Below, piece by piece: positions 8,602-17,751 of a stretch of 64,000 nucleotides of DNA; positions within the stretch are counted from its first letter, which is position 1, and the number at the start of each line of letters is the position of its first letter. This DNA comes from Bacteroidota bacterium. Its GTDB lineage: Bacteria > Bacteroidota > Bacteroidia > Chitinophagales > Chitinophagaceae. The stretch is taken from positions 1,065,736 through 1,129,735 of the forward strand of contig VBAR01000001.1 in NCBI GenBank assembly GCA_005882315.1, written 5' to 3'. The notes under the pieces are model-generated. The model did not search any database, was not told where the DNA came from, and saw nothing but the letters and a program-made list of their open reading frames with translations. Position numbers and translations under genes: made by a program.

Positions 8602-9873
8602 TTATTTTCTTTTGATAAAATAAAGCTGAAGTAAATAAATGAATGCCCCGGCCAATAAAAAAATTAATGCATTACGCAGCTCACTTGTTTTTGCCGTTGA
8701 CAACAACCATAAAGAAAGCAGAATGCCAACCGCTGCAATGATATTCCCATACGGTACTTTATAAAAACCGGTTTGATCTTTCATCACTCTTCGTAACTGA
8801 ATTAATGATGCACAACCAACTAGATAATAAGTAACCCGTATGATAGCAGAGATCGTTAACGCAGAAATAAATGTCCATGAAACAGCTACAGCAAATGCAA
8901 CAACCGACACAGCAAGTATGGACGATGTAGGTGTTTTATATGTTGGGTGCACATAAGAGAATAATGCAGGAAACTGTTTTTCTTCACTCAATGCAAAAGG
9001 CATTCGTGAACCACCAAGAATAATCACCATTAAAGTTCCAAGAATAGAAACAACAGCCCCAATCGTTATTAATAACCCGCCTCCATTTCCCATAAAACCA
9101 ACAGCCGCATCAGCTAAAGGTTTGCTTGATGATGCAAGTGTTGGCAATGTACCCATACTCACCACTTGTATCAATATATAAAAAAATGCAACCACTGCGG
9201 TTGCTGTTAATAATGCGAATGGCAATGTCTTTGCCGGGTTTTTTATTTCACCGGATGTAATGAGTACTGTTTCAAACCCGCCGAATGCAAACACAAGCAA
9301 TAAAACTGAATTGGAAAATTCATCTAATGTTGGTGTGTGTTTAACAGTAAATAGCGAAGGCTGCAGATAAAATAAACCAACAATGATAAAAACTGCAAGT
9401 GGCAACAGTTTTGAAACTGTAAAAAAATTACTGACTGCTGCCAGGTTTTTTACACCAATATGATTCACATAAAAAATACCGGTTGTTATCGCCAGCATAA
9501 TTGCAACTCTTACATAAGGCTCGCTGAGTTGCGGCGAAAAAAATGAGAGATAAGTTGGAACAAGATTTATTAATGTAGCATAAGTAAAAATTCTTGACAG
9601 CAGTAATAACCAACCCAACAAAAAAGCTGGAAATCTTCCGAAGGATGCCAATGTATAAATATAGGGCCCGCCTGTTTTATCAAACCGACTGCTTACTTCT
9701 GCAAAACATAAAATAAAAATGAGTACAACAGCGGCGCATGCAAAAAATGCGGCGACACTATACACTCCTGATGATGGAAGTATTTTTGATGGCAGTCCAA
9801 AAATACCGGCGCCGATAATGCTGTTAATTGTCATCAGAACTAAATCCCATTTTTGTATTCCGCGGTTGAGCAT
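8602..9873 (-). CDS. APC-family amino acid permease
   Basis: A 423-residue transporter with about 12 membrane helices. The first helix carries the APC signature (INSIIGAGIFGLPS), whose unwound GAGIFG stretch binds the substrate amino group. GGPYIYTLASFGRF and FAFGGFETVLITSGEIKNP are further family blocks. It would import amino acids by proton symport or exchange. It is the last gene of a probable operon with a YfcC-type carrier and MEVH copies 2 and 1: its ATG lies four bases beyond the stop of copy 1. The specific substrate cannot be read from the sequence. Confidence 0.9.
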   Translation of the reverse strand: MLNRGIQKWDLVLMTINSIIGAGIFGLPSKILPSSGVYSVAAFFACAAVVLIFILCFAEVSSRFDKTGGPYIYTLASFGRFPAFLLGWLLLLSRIFTYATLINLVPTYLSFFSPQLSEPYVRVAIMLAITTGIFYVNHIGVKNLAAVSNFFTVSKLLPLAVFIIVGLFYLQPSLFTVKHTPTLDEFSNSVLLLVFAFGGFETVLITSGEIKNPAKTLPFALLTATAVVAFFYILIQVVSMGTLPTLASSSKPLADAAVGFMGNGGGLLITIGAVVSILGTLMVIILGGSRMPFALSEEKQFPALFSYVHPTYKTPTSSILAVSVVAFAVAVSWTFISALTISAIIRVTYYLVGCASLIQLRRVMKDQTGFYKVPYGNIIAAVGILLSLWLLSTAKTSELRNALIFLLAGAFIYLLQLYFIKRK

Positions 9874-9877
9874 GTTG

Positions 9878-10615
9878 TTAGTTAAGATGATATTCCGCTT
9901 TGATCAGTTGAATCAATTCAATTGCAGCCATTTTCATTTCGATTTCTGCTTTCATCAATCCTTGTTTTGTATTCCGGATGTAAGAAACCATACCTGCCAG
10001 GCGTAATAACGTTTTGGAATCATAAGTTAATAACGGGGGATTATTCTCCGGTCTTGCAATAGTGTTGTCAGGATTTACAATACCATTAAATGTGACGGGA
10101 TGAAAAATATCGATCGCCATTTTCCGGTATTCATCAGATTCATTTGATTCGATACCATTCAAATAATCAATAAAAACGGTACGGTTATAATATTCAATAA
10201 TTGCTTTGGAAACTTTTTGATTCCTGATGAGCCTGAAACCACCGGAGCTTTTCATTTGCTGTATGGTAAAATCATGCAATGCCAGCCGCACACTGCGTGA
10301 AGCCCTGCGGCCAAGGTAGTATAAATCACTGCCGTGTTCTTTTATAGCATCACTTGTTAATAGTTTAATAAGCGTATCATTCCTTTTAAGGTGGCCGTCA
10401 AATTCGTTAATAGTTTCAGAGAGTGTACCAGTATCTTCATGCAGATCTTCCAGCAGGCCATGAATGTATTGCTTCTCTTTATCCTTTTCTATTTTATGTT
10501 CCAATTGATACTCTGCCAGGAAACCACAGAACACAGCAAGGAATAACATTAAAAATTCCCAGAAATAATGCGTCCATTTTTTTCTTGGAGTATGTGTGTG
10601 GGCATGTACTTCCAT
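9878..10615 (-). CDS. MEVH family protein, copy 1
   Basis: This 245-residue member shows the family plan well: MEVHAHTHTPRKKW, a membrane helix at about 17-36, EHKIEKDKEKQY, then a helical body with LLEDLHEDT at 54-62. The central motif QQMKSSGGFRLIRNQKV is at 119-135 and the tail is KAEYHLN. A second signature, RPENNPPLLTYD near 195-206, places it with copies 2, 5, 9, 20, 23, 26 and 29, which share an NPP-type block after an IF-rich segment. It lies nine bases after copy 2 and four before the APC permease, so it is translated from their mRNA. No enzymatic motif is visible and the function is unknown. Confidence 0.88.
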   Translation of the reverse strand: MEVHAHTHTPRKKWTHYFWEFLMLFLAVFCGFLAEYQLEHKIEKDKEKQYIHGLLEDLHEDTGTLSETINEFDGHLKRNDTLIKLLTSDAIKEHGSDLYYLGRRASRSVRLALHDFTIQQMKSSGGFRLIRNQKVSKAIIEYYNRTVFIDYLNGIESNESDEYRKMAIDIFHPVTFNGIVNPDNTIARPENNPPLLTYDSKTLLRLAGMVSYIRNTKQGLMKAEIEMKMAAIELIQLIKAEYHLN

Positions 10616-10624
10616 TTAAATATA

Positions 10625-11359
10625 TTAAAGGTGATATTGTTGTTTAAGTAATTCGATCAGCTTTTCTGCTTTTTCTTTTAATGCCTTTCCTCTTTGTGTG
10701 TTTCCCAAACTACTTAATGATATGTATTGTACCTGGAAGGCAACATTATTAATTGTTATAGGGTTCTCTGTTATTAATTGCGGGTTAGTGGTGGGTCTTA
10801 CAAATTTAAAATTGGAGTCTATAACTTTGTAAAGTTCATTAGCATTAAAAACTGATCCCCCTATTTCCCGAAAAGTGGTTCTTATTCTCGTATCAGATTC
10901 ATCCCACTCTCTCAATTCTTTAACGGATGCATCGTATGCCAATATGTTATTGATAATATTTTCATTTTTTATTAATCGGAGATTACCGGCATTTTTTAAT
11001 TGTTGCATCGTTCCATCTGTACTTATAAATGGAGGAGAATTATAAACATGCCGGGCAAAAAAATAAGTCTCATTTCCGAATTGTTTGTGCATATCAGTAC
11101 TTAACAATAGTACTAATGAATCCATCATGATCCTTTTTCCCTTTCTTAAATTAATATAGGACTCAAGATGAGCGGTATCTGTTTCCAGATCCTGGATCAG
11201 CGATTCAACATATTTTTGTTCCCGCTGATGCTCTATCACATGTTCTAACTTGTATTCAGCTAAAAATCCACAGAAAACAGCAAGGAATAACATAAGAAAC
11301 TCCCAGAAATAATGAGTCCATTTTTTTCTTGGAGTATGAGTGTGGCTATGTACTTCCAT
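10625..11359 (-). CDS. MEVH family protein, copy 2
   Basis: 244 residues. It begins MEVHSHTHTPRKKW; the charged stretch after the helix is EHVIEHQREQKY. The central motif is MQQLKNAGNLRLIKNENI, followed by a variant NPP block (RPTTNPQLITENPI). The C-terminus is QQYHL, one residue shorter than most and lacking the acidic residue before Tyr. The start lies 15 bases beyond the stop of the YfcC-type carrier, so cluster I is embedded between two transporter genes, unlike the hydrolase context of the other clusters. Intact frame; function unknown. Confidence 0.88.
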   Translation of the reverse strand: MEVHSHTHTPRKKWTHYFWEFLMLFLAVFCGFLAEYKLEHVIEHQREQKYVESLIQDLETDTAHLESYINLRKGKRIMMDSLVLLLSTDMHKQFGNETYFFARHVYNSPPFISTDGTMQQLKNAGNLRLIKNENIINNILAYDASVKELREWDESDTRIRTTFREIGGSVFNANELYKVIDSNFKFVRPTTNPQLITENPITINNVAFQVQYISLSSLGNTQRGKALKEKAEKLIELLKQQYHL

Positions 11360-11374
11360 AATTTTAATTTACGC

Positions 11375-12877
11375 TTAAATATAAATACCAATTATCAAAG
11401 CAAGGGCACAAACTATAGTGAGCATTACCAGCAGCGGCGTGATGAACTTCAGCCATGCTTTATAACTCACATTTACTAAGGCCAGTGATGGCAGTATTAA
11501 ACCAGTTGGTGCAATAAAAGACATGATACACATTCCATACATGTATGCATTTACAATTTCCCGGCCCGGTATATTTACGATCAAAGCCAGCCCGCCAATG
11601 ATCGGTATTGTTAACACCGCCATACCTGAACTGGATTGTATAAACAGCGAGAAGAAAAAATAGAAGACCAGCAACAATAGTATAAACAATGCAGGCTGAA
11701 TTCCCTGCACAGCGTTAGCTGTATAAAAAAGTATAGAGTCGCTAATATGCCCTTCATTTAAAACAATAGTAACACCTCTTGCAACACCAATAATAAATGC
11801 CACAGAGAGTAAGCTTTCTGCGCCTTTAATAAATTCATGAGTAAATGTTTTTTCATTCATCCGGGTTATAACTGCGATTAGTATGGATGAACCCAGGAAC
11901 AAGGTTGCCATTTCCAGTGCCCACCATTTTAAAAACACTACGCCACCAATCATGGTAAGAAATGTGAGTATGTAGATCAGCAGCAATAGTTTTGTTTTTA
12001 ATTCCAGCACTGGTACTGTTGTTGCAGTATTCACATTTATATCATAGGGTGGTTTTACAACGCCATCCATTTTTAATACCAGCGAGGCGGATGGATCTTT
12101 TTTTACTTTTGCTGCATACCTTAATATATACCATACAAACAGCCCGGTAATAATTACCCAGAGTATTAATCGTGCAGTAAGCCCATCCAGCCAGTTTATA
12201 CCAGCAGCATTAGATGCAATGATGGTGGAGAAAGGATTTGAAAAAGCAGCAATACAACCCAGCGATGTTCCACCAAAAATGATGGCAAGAGGAACCAGCA
12301 CATCATAACCTGCTGCTAAAAAAAGTGGAACGAGTATGGGATAAAAAACCAGGGCTTCCTCGGCCATGCCATAGGATGCAGCGAAAAAAGAAAGCAGGGC
12401 GGTTAAAATTATAATTAGTAATGACTCTTTTCCTTTCATCGTATAAGAAAGCCAGGTGATACCTTTTACCATGGCCCCGGTTTCATTAAATACATACATG
12501 AAACCACCGATGATCAGTACGAACAGAATAATATCGATGCTGTCATAAATTCCTTTGATCGGCGCTTGTAAAACGTTTATAAATCCTTGACCATTCCTCT
12601 CTTGCTTGGTAAAACTGCCTGGTATTGAAACCGGTTTTCGTATATCACCATCAATAAATTTTTGAAGTGATATGCGTATGCTTAAACTATCTAATGTTTT
12701 CTGCGTAAGCGGAAGTGTTGTCTCTCCGGATGGCATCGTCACAACAAAAGACTGACCATTGCCAACTGATATCTTATTGTATTGCCCGGCAGGCAAAAGC
12801 CATGTTGCAATAGCAGCAAGAACAATTACAATCATTAATATGGGAATAGGACCCGGAAAAGATTTTTTATTCGGCAT
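11375..12877 (-). CDS. YfcC/DcuC-type membrane carrier
   Basis: A 500-residue transporter with roughly 12 membrane segments. The first is IPILMIVIVLAAIATWLLPAGQY, the typical opening of YfcC-family proteins of the C4-dicarboxylate carrier/arginine-ornithine antiporter superfamily. YGMAEEALVFYPILVPL and GCIAAFSNPFSTIIASNAAG are the conserved re-entrant blocks. A longer soluble insert (about residues 35-90) is usual for the family. The substrate could be dicarboxylates, amino acids or peptides. It heads the operon with MEVH copies 2 and 1 and the APC permease, and is divergent from the plus-strand gene at 13069. Confidence 0.85.
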   Translation of the reverse strand: MPNKKSFPGPIPILMIVIVLAAIATWLLPAGQYNKISVGNGQSFVVTMPSGETTLPLTQKTLDSLSIRISLQKFIDGDIRKPVSIPGSFTKQERNGQGFINVLQAPIKGIYDSIDIILFVLIIGGFMYVFNETGAMVKGITWLSYTMKGKESLLIIILTALLSFFAASYGMAEEALVFYPILVPLFLAAGYDVLVPLAIIFGGTSLGCIAAFSNPFSTIIASNAAGINWLDGLTARLILWVIITGLFVWYILRYAAKVKKDPSASLVLKMDGVVKPPYDINVNTATTVPVLELKTKLLLLIYILTFLTMIGGVVFLKWWALEMATLFLGSSILIAVITRMNEKTFTHEFIKGAESLLSVAFIIGVARGVTIVLNEGHISDSILFYTANAVQGIQPALFILLLLVFYFFFSLFIQSSSGMAVLTIPIIGGLALIVNIPGREIVNAYMYGMCIMSFIAPTGLILPSLALVNVSYKAWLKFITPLLVMLTIVCALALIIGIYI

Positions 12878-13043
12878 AGTATTAGTTCGGTGAGCTTGTG
12901 TTGCTGCTTATCCGTATTTTTCAGCCATACAGAAATGATTAAACTAAAATGGGTGGCGGATAAATTGGTAGTGTTCCCGGGATACAGCAGTTAGTATAAA
13001 AACGATAAAGAAATGAATGTACGTTAAGAAAACCAGATTATGT

Positions 13044-13051
13044 TATTTTCG
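13044..13051 (+). promoter_or_regulatory. Possible -7 promoter box
   Basis: TATTTTCG matches TAnnTTTG except for one base and lies 17 bases before the ATG at 13069, inside the 191-base region that separates this gene from the divergent carrier gene. The same octamer lies upstream of the cyclase gene at 41534, which gives it some weight. Confidence 0.35.
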
Positions 13052-13068
13052 TATATCAACCGGAATCT

Positions 13069-13971
13069 ATGAAGCAATGGCTTTTTGTTTTATTTCTTTT
13101 AATAACCCTTGCATCTTCTGCACAGAAGAAAAGAGTACCGGCACAAACTGGGAATGACCCCGAACGAATAAGGGCATTATTAGTAATCCTTGCGGCCGAT
13201 ACTATGCAGCAGAGTGTACATTGGCCCAATATCACACCCAAAGATTTTTTAGATAACCTGAAACGTAATATCAGGTATCCGCTAAAAATTAGTACAGGAA
13301 AAAGCACCAATTTCTGCGGTTATGGTGCAGTAACTTATACTTGCTTAAAAAATGAACCACTACGATATGCTGAATGTATGTTGAGTTTGTACAGAAATGG
13401 TGAAGCCTATTATAGGAATATAAAACTGGCTCCTTCCGAAACAATAAAAAAAGAGGCCGGGCTTATGACTTACCAGGGCGACCTCGATATTAATCCTGCT
13501 GACCAGGTTTGGTTTTTGAGTTTAGCGCATCGCTTTAAAGGTTATCTTAATTTTTTTAATCAGCGTTATAGCAAGGGAGATGAGAATACAATGTGGGCTT
13601 CAACTAATCTTGCTAAATTCAACAAGATGCTTCGCAAACTCTGCAAGTATAAGGTAAGTTCGAAAGGTTCCGATATTATCAGGCCTAGCATTAAAGATCT
13701 GCCGGGTTTTTTAAAAGAAAAACTAGCAGGTGGCGAAGTGTATATGTACCTGAATAATGCATTGCTTCGAAAGAAAAATCATAACCGGGTAAAAAAAAGA
13801 ATACCTACCCATTATGTGGCACTTACTGAAATAAATTATGACGATAATCGTGTTGTTATTAAATACTGGGACGGAGGTTATAAGACACTAAAAGAGGTTT
13901 CGCCAGGTACCTTAAAACACATCATCTATGGTGTTTCATGGGTTATGTATAAGGAGAAAACAGATGAATAG
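13069..13971 (+). CDS. Secreted protein with possible papain-like (C39-like) catalytic triad
   Basis: A 300-residue protein with a signal peptide (MKQWLFVLFLLITLASSAQ). I do not recognise a named family. Three segments are spaced like a papain-fold cysteine peptidase: NFCGYGAVTY (Cys83), THYVALTEI (His248) and IKYWDGGY (Asp268), the Cys in an N-x-CG-x-x-A setting and the His in an HYV strand. The middle is helical and Lys-rich. It could be a peptidase or a transglutaminase/NlpC-like enzyme, or a dead homologue. Its stop overlaps the next lipoprotein gene by eight bases, so the two are translationally coupled and probably work together. Confidence 0.72.
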   Translation: MKQWLFVLFLLITLASSAQKKRVPAQTGNDPERIRALLVILAADTMQQSVHWPNITPKDFLDNLKRNIRYPLKISTGKSTNFCGYGAVTYTCLKNEPLRYAECMLSLYRNGEAYYRNIKLAPSETIKKEAGLMTYQGDLDINPADQVWFLSLAHRFKGYLNFFNQRYSKGDENTMWASTNLAKFNKMLRKLCKYKVSSKGSDIIRPSIKDLPGFLKEKLAGGEVYMYLNNALLRKKNHNRVKKRIPTHYVALTEINYDDNRVVIKYWDGGYKTLKEVSPGTLKHIIYGVSWVMYKEKTDE

Positions 13972-14575
13972 ACAGAACGATATTTTTATTTTTCTTATCG
14001 CTTCGATAAGTTTTGTTTCCTGTACGGTTTCTAAAACTTATCCGAAAGAATACTATGAGCAGCACCGGACGACGATGCATGAAATAGAAAAGCAATATGG
14101 TAAAATAACAGAACAAAAACCGATTGCTATTGCTTTCTATGATCTGGATTATAATGATCTCTCCATCGAAATGAAAACAGATACTGTACGCTATATCTAT
14201 GAGTTTGAGTACGGTGAAAAAAGAATAAATGATTCATTATTGAAGTACGGGTATGATACAACCCTTACACAACAGCTGATACAAAATATGCGATCCATTG
14301 GTTGTTCCTGGATCAATACGCTGGATTATTATACTGATGGGAGAAAAAAGTTGCTGATTTTTATGTCTGCCCCTGTAAAACAGTTTAGTCTTTTTCCACT
14401 GTTACAAAAAAGAAAATATTACCTCTTTCATTTTTATGAGCAGCCGCAATATTATGATGAAGAGGGGAGGCTACTGGAGAAAAAAAAGCTCAAAAAGTTA
14501 AGAAAGGTCAGCGGTGAAGTGTTCTGGCGGATAAATGATAAAGTGTGTTATACTATTTCTGAAAAATTCAGATGA
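13964..14575 (+). CDS. Predicted lipoprotein coupled to the papain-like protein
   Basis: I choose the ATG at 13964, not the upstream in-frame ATG at 13928, because AAGGAG lies just before it and the product then begins with a lipoprotein signal (MNRQNDIFIFLIASISFVSC, cysteine at 20). The mature part is about 184 residues, rich in Lys, Tyr and Asp, with no domain I know. A short hydrophobic strand, KKLLIFMSAPVKQFSLFPL, lies in the second half. It overlaps the preceding gene by eight bases, which indicates co-translation. It converges with the next gene with no intervening base. Confidence 0.75.
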   Translation: MNRQNDIFIFLIASISFVSCTVSKTYPKEYYEQHRTTMHEIEKQYGKITEQKPIAIAFYDLDYNDLSIEMKTDTVRYIYEFEYGEKRINDSLLKYGYDTTLTQQLIQNMRSIGCSWINTLDYYTDGRKKLLIFMSAPVKQFSLFPLLQKRKYYLFHFYEQPQYYDEEGRLLEKKKLKKLRKVSGEVFWRINDKVCYTISEKFR

Positions 14576-15982
14576 TTATTTTTTCTCCAGTTCCTCAATT
14601 GTTTTCTTAGCACTGGCTAACCGTATCTGTTTATTTTTCTCCACTAATTTATGTGTAGCCCATTTTTCTAATTTATGATGCAACGGCACCAATAATGCAG
14701 CAATACAAACGAGTGCCAGTAACATCAAGACAGGAGAATGATGAGTAATGCTTTCTAAAAAAGGATGAAGCAATAAGTTTAAAAACTCAAATACTAATAA
14801 TAAAGCCACAACGCCGAGAAACTGAATGAGTTTTGTATTAGTAATATGGCGGCGGCTAAGCATTAAAAACAAAATGATAAAACTTATGATACCCAGGGCC
14901 AATAAGGCGTATTGAATATTTTGTTTGCGCCTTTGTTCCTCTTCTGTTTTTTTTGCTTCTTCTTCTATCAATCTTATCTGCTCATTAAAAGCAAGCGACT
15001 GAATTTTGTTGATATTGTTCTGGCTGAAGATCTGCGCATTAATGCTTGCTTCCATTCTTGAGTAATAATAAGCGCTGTCTTTATTATGCAACGAGTCAAA
15101 AATCCGCCGCATAAACCCTGCAGCGGCCAGTTTCACATTGTTGTTGCTATTTGATTCTCCAAGAGTGAACAACTGTTTTGCCTGCACCATGGCTTCTGGT
15201 ATGTTCCCTTTACTTAACAAAGCGGGAATATAATAATTGCTAAACTTCAATTTTATAGGAATCATTTTAACAGAATCAGAAATTGCAATTACCTTTTTGA
15301 TATAAACATCTGCAAGTTCATTTTCATCTGACAATGTATAGGCGTCTGCAATTGATGCCAGTGCATTAAACCGTTGAGCAATGCTGTTTACTCTGCGGCT
15401 GGTCTCATAGAAAGCCTGGGAAAAATATAATGCAGAATCCGGCTGCTTTGCCGATAAATACCAGGTTGCCATGCCACGTTGATATTGTAACAGCATAAAA
15501 TCATACAAGGGGTGTGATTTATCAGGTAAGTCATCGCCTCCCTTGCGTACATATTGAACCGCCGCTTTATTATTTTGAAGGGCATAATAAGCTAAGGAAA
15601 TATCAAAATCTAATGAACTAATTCTTCGTTTGTTATTTGCTTTCTCTGCCAATGGAAGGGCTTTAAAATAATATTCTAACGCAGTAGCGTTATCGCCTTT
15701 TGTAAAAGAGAAGTAAGAACCGATCCAGTTATAACTGGCGGCAAGCAGTGAATCATTCTTCAATTGCTGTGCTATCTGAAGTAACCGGACACATTCAGCA
15801 GAATCTATATTGCCGCCACGGATAAAGCTTTGATTTTCTAAAATTTTTGTAAGCAGATTAAATCCCTCAAGAGGGTTGGTGGTATTAGCTAAAACAGTTT
15901 TTAAACTATCTGCATATTTATTTTGTGCAAAAGCAACTTGTATACTGGCAACAAAGCAAAAGAGGATTATTAGTTTTCTCAT
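14576..15982 (-). CDS. Exported TPR protein with three C-terminal membrane helices
   Basis: A 468-residue protein: signal peptide (MRKLIILFCFVASIQVAFAQ), helical TPR-type repeats at about 40-320 (for example KGDNATALEYYFKALPLAEKA), a coiled segment rich in Glu (RLIEEEAKKTEEEQRRKQ), three hydrophobic segments at about 354-440, and a cytoplasmic coil ending IEELEKK. The plan is that of the sensor half of Bacteroidota TPR histidine kinases, but there is no kinase or DNA-binding domain. It may be a truncated sensor or a signalling scaffold. It starts 59 bases from the end of the P1 peptidase gene. Confidence 0.8.
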   Translation of the reverse strand: MRKLIILFCFVASIQVAFAQNKYADSLKTVLANTTNPLEGFNLLTKILENQSFIRGGNIDSAECVRLLQIAQQLKNDSLLAASYNWIGSYFSFTKGDNATALEYYFKALPLAEKANNKRRISSLDFDISLAYYALQNNKAAVQYVRKGGDDLPDKSHPLYDFMLLQYQRGMATWYLSAKQPDSALYFSQAFYETSRRVNSIAQRFNALASIADAYTLSDENELADVYIKKVIAISDSVKMIPIKLKFSNYYIPALLSKGNIPEAMVQAKQLFTLGESNSNNNVKLAAAGFMRRIFDSLHNKDSAYYYSRMEASINAQIFSQNNINKIQSLAFNEQIRLIEEEAKKTEEEQRRKQNIQYALLALGIISFIILFLMLSRRHITNTKLIQFLGVVALLLVFEFLNLLLHPFLESITHHSPVLMLLALVCIAALLVPLHHKLEKWATHKLVEKNKQIRLASAKKTIEELEKK

Positions 15983-16041
15983 AAATCAATCAGTTTGTTC
16001 AATTCCATTTTTGTAAAATTTTACAAAAAAGGAATCCTTGT

Positions 16042-17199
16042 TTATTTCACCCGGTTATATTTCTTCAGCACATCAATCACTAGTTTATGCGGCAATGCAT
16101 ACGATTTGTTGCCATTAATTCCTTCCATTGTTTCCGCCGCTACCATCGCATTGATAATAGCTTCTTCCGTTGCCTGTATGGTTGCCTCAAACAAAGGATT
16201 GATCTCGTCATTGGGTAATGATTCAACTTTTGTAAAATTTGCCCGTTGAAAAGCAGTTGGATTAGCAGTAGAAAAAGCAATAAAAATATCTCCCGAACCA
16301 TTTGTTCCCTGTCCGCCAACCAGCCCGATGCCTAATGAAACCCGTTGCACAACTCTTTTTAACTGGTGTGGTAATAATGGCGCATCGGTGGCAACTACTA
16401 CTATGATAGATCCATCACCAGCCTGGTAAGATGGAGGTGCTTTGAATTCATTATTTAAAGTATCTATTAATTCTTTACCAACTGGCACGCCGGCAATAGT
16501 GAGATTTCTTTTTCTGCCGAAATTGGATTGCACAAACACACCCAGTGTATATATCGAATCTCTTATTTTTATAACTCTTGATGAAGTACCGGAACCACCT
16601 TTAAATCCTAAACACATCATACCGGTGCCTCCTCCTACATTTCCTTCTTTAATGAAACCACTCTTTGCACTGTCTAAAGCCTCAAAAGCGTTACTTTCTT
16701 TTACATGAAAACCATAAATATCATTTAGGAAACCATCATAAGTTTCTGCAACAAGAGGATAAGTGTACCAGAAGTCCTCTTTATACCAACCTTTTTTCAC
16801 GTACCATTTTAATACAGCATCTCTTACTGTGCCTACACTATTGGTATTGGTGATCATAACGGGGCCTTCTAAAAATCCGGATTCAGTTAACCATGTTGTT
16901 CCGGTCATTTCACCATTTCCATTTAAAGTGTACCAGTTTGCATAAACAGGATTGTTGTTTCCGCCTCTTGGCAAAATAGCAGTAACACCTGTACGTACCG
17001 GGCCTTTTCCTCTTATATTTTTTCCTTCCCCTGAAATGATCGTGCTATATCCAACTTCAACACCTTTTACATCAGTAATAGCATTGAACTTTCCTGGTGT
17101 GCCGTCAAAAGGAATTCCGATATCTCTTGCACGGGGTTTTTGTGCATGAATTAAAATTTGAATGAGGAGTAATAAAACGAGTAGCGATAATTTTTTCAT
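16042..17199 (-). CDS. P1 (DmpA/L-aminopeptidase) family peptidase, exported
   Basis: I place the start at 17199 because MKKLSLLVLLLLIQILIHAQ is then a clean signal peptide; the frame extends seven codons further upstream. The 385-residue product is an Ntn-fold, self-cleaving aminopeptidase of the DmpA family. RDIGIPFDGTPGKFNAITDV is the family opening, GNVGGGTGMMCLGFKGGSGT leads to the self-cleavage site, and the first Ser of TSSR (about S206) should be the nucleophile. DmpA enzymes release D- or L-amino acids, or act on beta-peptides. It follows the lipocalin-like gene by 38 bases, in a run of hydrolase genes. Confidence 0.9.
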   Translation of the reverse strand: MKKLSLLVLLLLIQILIHAQKPRARDIGIPFDGTPGKFNAITDVKGVEVGYSTIISGEGKNIRGKGPVRTGVTAILPRGGNNNPVYANWYTLNGNGEMTGTTWLTESGFLEGPVMITNTNSVGTVRDAVLKWYVKKGWYKEDFWYTYPLVAETYDGFLNDIYGFHVKESNAFEALDSAKSGFIKEGNVGGGTGMMCLGFKGGSGTSSRVIKIRDSIYTLGVFVQSNFGRKRNLTIAGVPVGKELIDTLNNEFKAPPSYQAGDGSIIVVVATDAPLLPHQLKRVVQRVSLGIGLVGGQGTNGSGDIFIAFSTANPTAFQRANFTKVESLPNDEINPLFEATIQATEEAIINAMVAAETMEGINGNKSYALPHKLVIDVLKKYNRVK

Positions 17200-17237
17200 T
17201 GTACTTATTTTAAAATTCAATTAATCGATCAGTCAAA

Positions 17238-17747
17238 CTAATCTACCCTCACCAGCACCCGTTTTGTTGTTTTATGGTTACTTATTATCAGTGTATCGCC
17301 TTTGAGAGTAAAAGGCCGCGGCTGGTCCGTGTCTATATACCATGGAATACCGCCACCTGTTACATGATGTGTTACTATCGATTTTTCAAGATCAAGGGAA
17401 TATGTTCCAAAATATCCAAAAGAAACGTATTCAATATTATCAAACAGGTTGACATTTAATTTTTTTGCAGAATCTTCCGAAATTTTCAATGGAGCATCTG
17501 TAGAAATATTCAGATTGAGAATATGGGCTTTGGTGTATGTGAAATAACCTCTTGGATTTTTTCCATAACGATAGATCCATTTACCGGTAAGCGTATCCAG
17601 GTCTGTAAATTCAACTAATCGCCAGGTGCCTGCTAAGGGATTGGTTGGCGTTTTTTTATTCTCCCTATTTTTTTTACTTCCTGTTATCTGTGCATAAATA
17701 CAGGAATGTAGAAGCAGGAGTAAGAAAAATGCAGTTGTTTTTTTCAT
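17238..17747 (-). CDS. Exported lipocalin-like domain protein
   Basis: A 169-residue protein with a signal peptide (MKKTTAFFLLLLLHSCIYAQ; the Cys in it lies in a poor lipobox). The mature part opens with NPLAGTWRLVEFTD, the G-x-W start of lipocalin-like beta barrels, and alternates strands to the end (GDTLIISNHKTTKRVLVRV). Such proteins bind small hydrophobic ligands. It is packed between the M20 amidase (four bases upstream) and the P1 peptidase, so it belongs to the same transcript. The ligand is unknown. Confidence 0.75.
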   Translation of the reverse strand: MKKTTAFFLLLLLHSCIYAQITGSKKNRENKKTPTNPLAGTWRLVEFTDLDTLTGKWIYRYGKNPRGYFTYTKAHILNLNISTDAPLKISEDSAKKLNVNLFDNIEYVSFGYFGTYSLDLEKSIVTHHVTGGGIPWYIDTDQPRPFTLKGDTLIISNHKTTKRVLVRVD

Positions 17748-17751
17748 GGTT

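Noticed and set aside
13928-13963. Upstream ATG for the lipoprotein gene
   Set aside because: It would add a hydrophilic segment (MVFHGLCIRRKQ) ahead of the lipoprotein signal, and lacks the AAGGAG site that precedes 13964.
14576-15982. TPR sensor histidine kinase
   Set aside because: The membrane and TPR parts are present, but there is no HisKA/HATPase region or output domain; the frame ends after a short coil.
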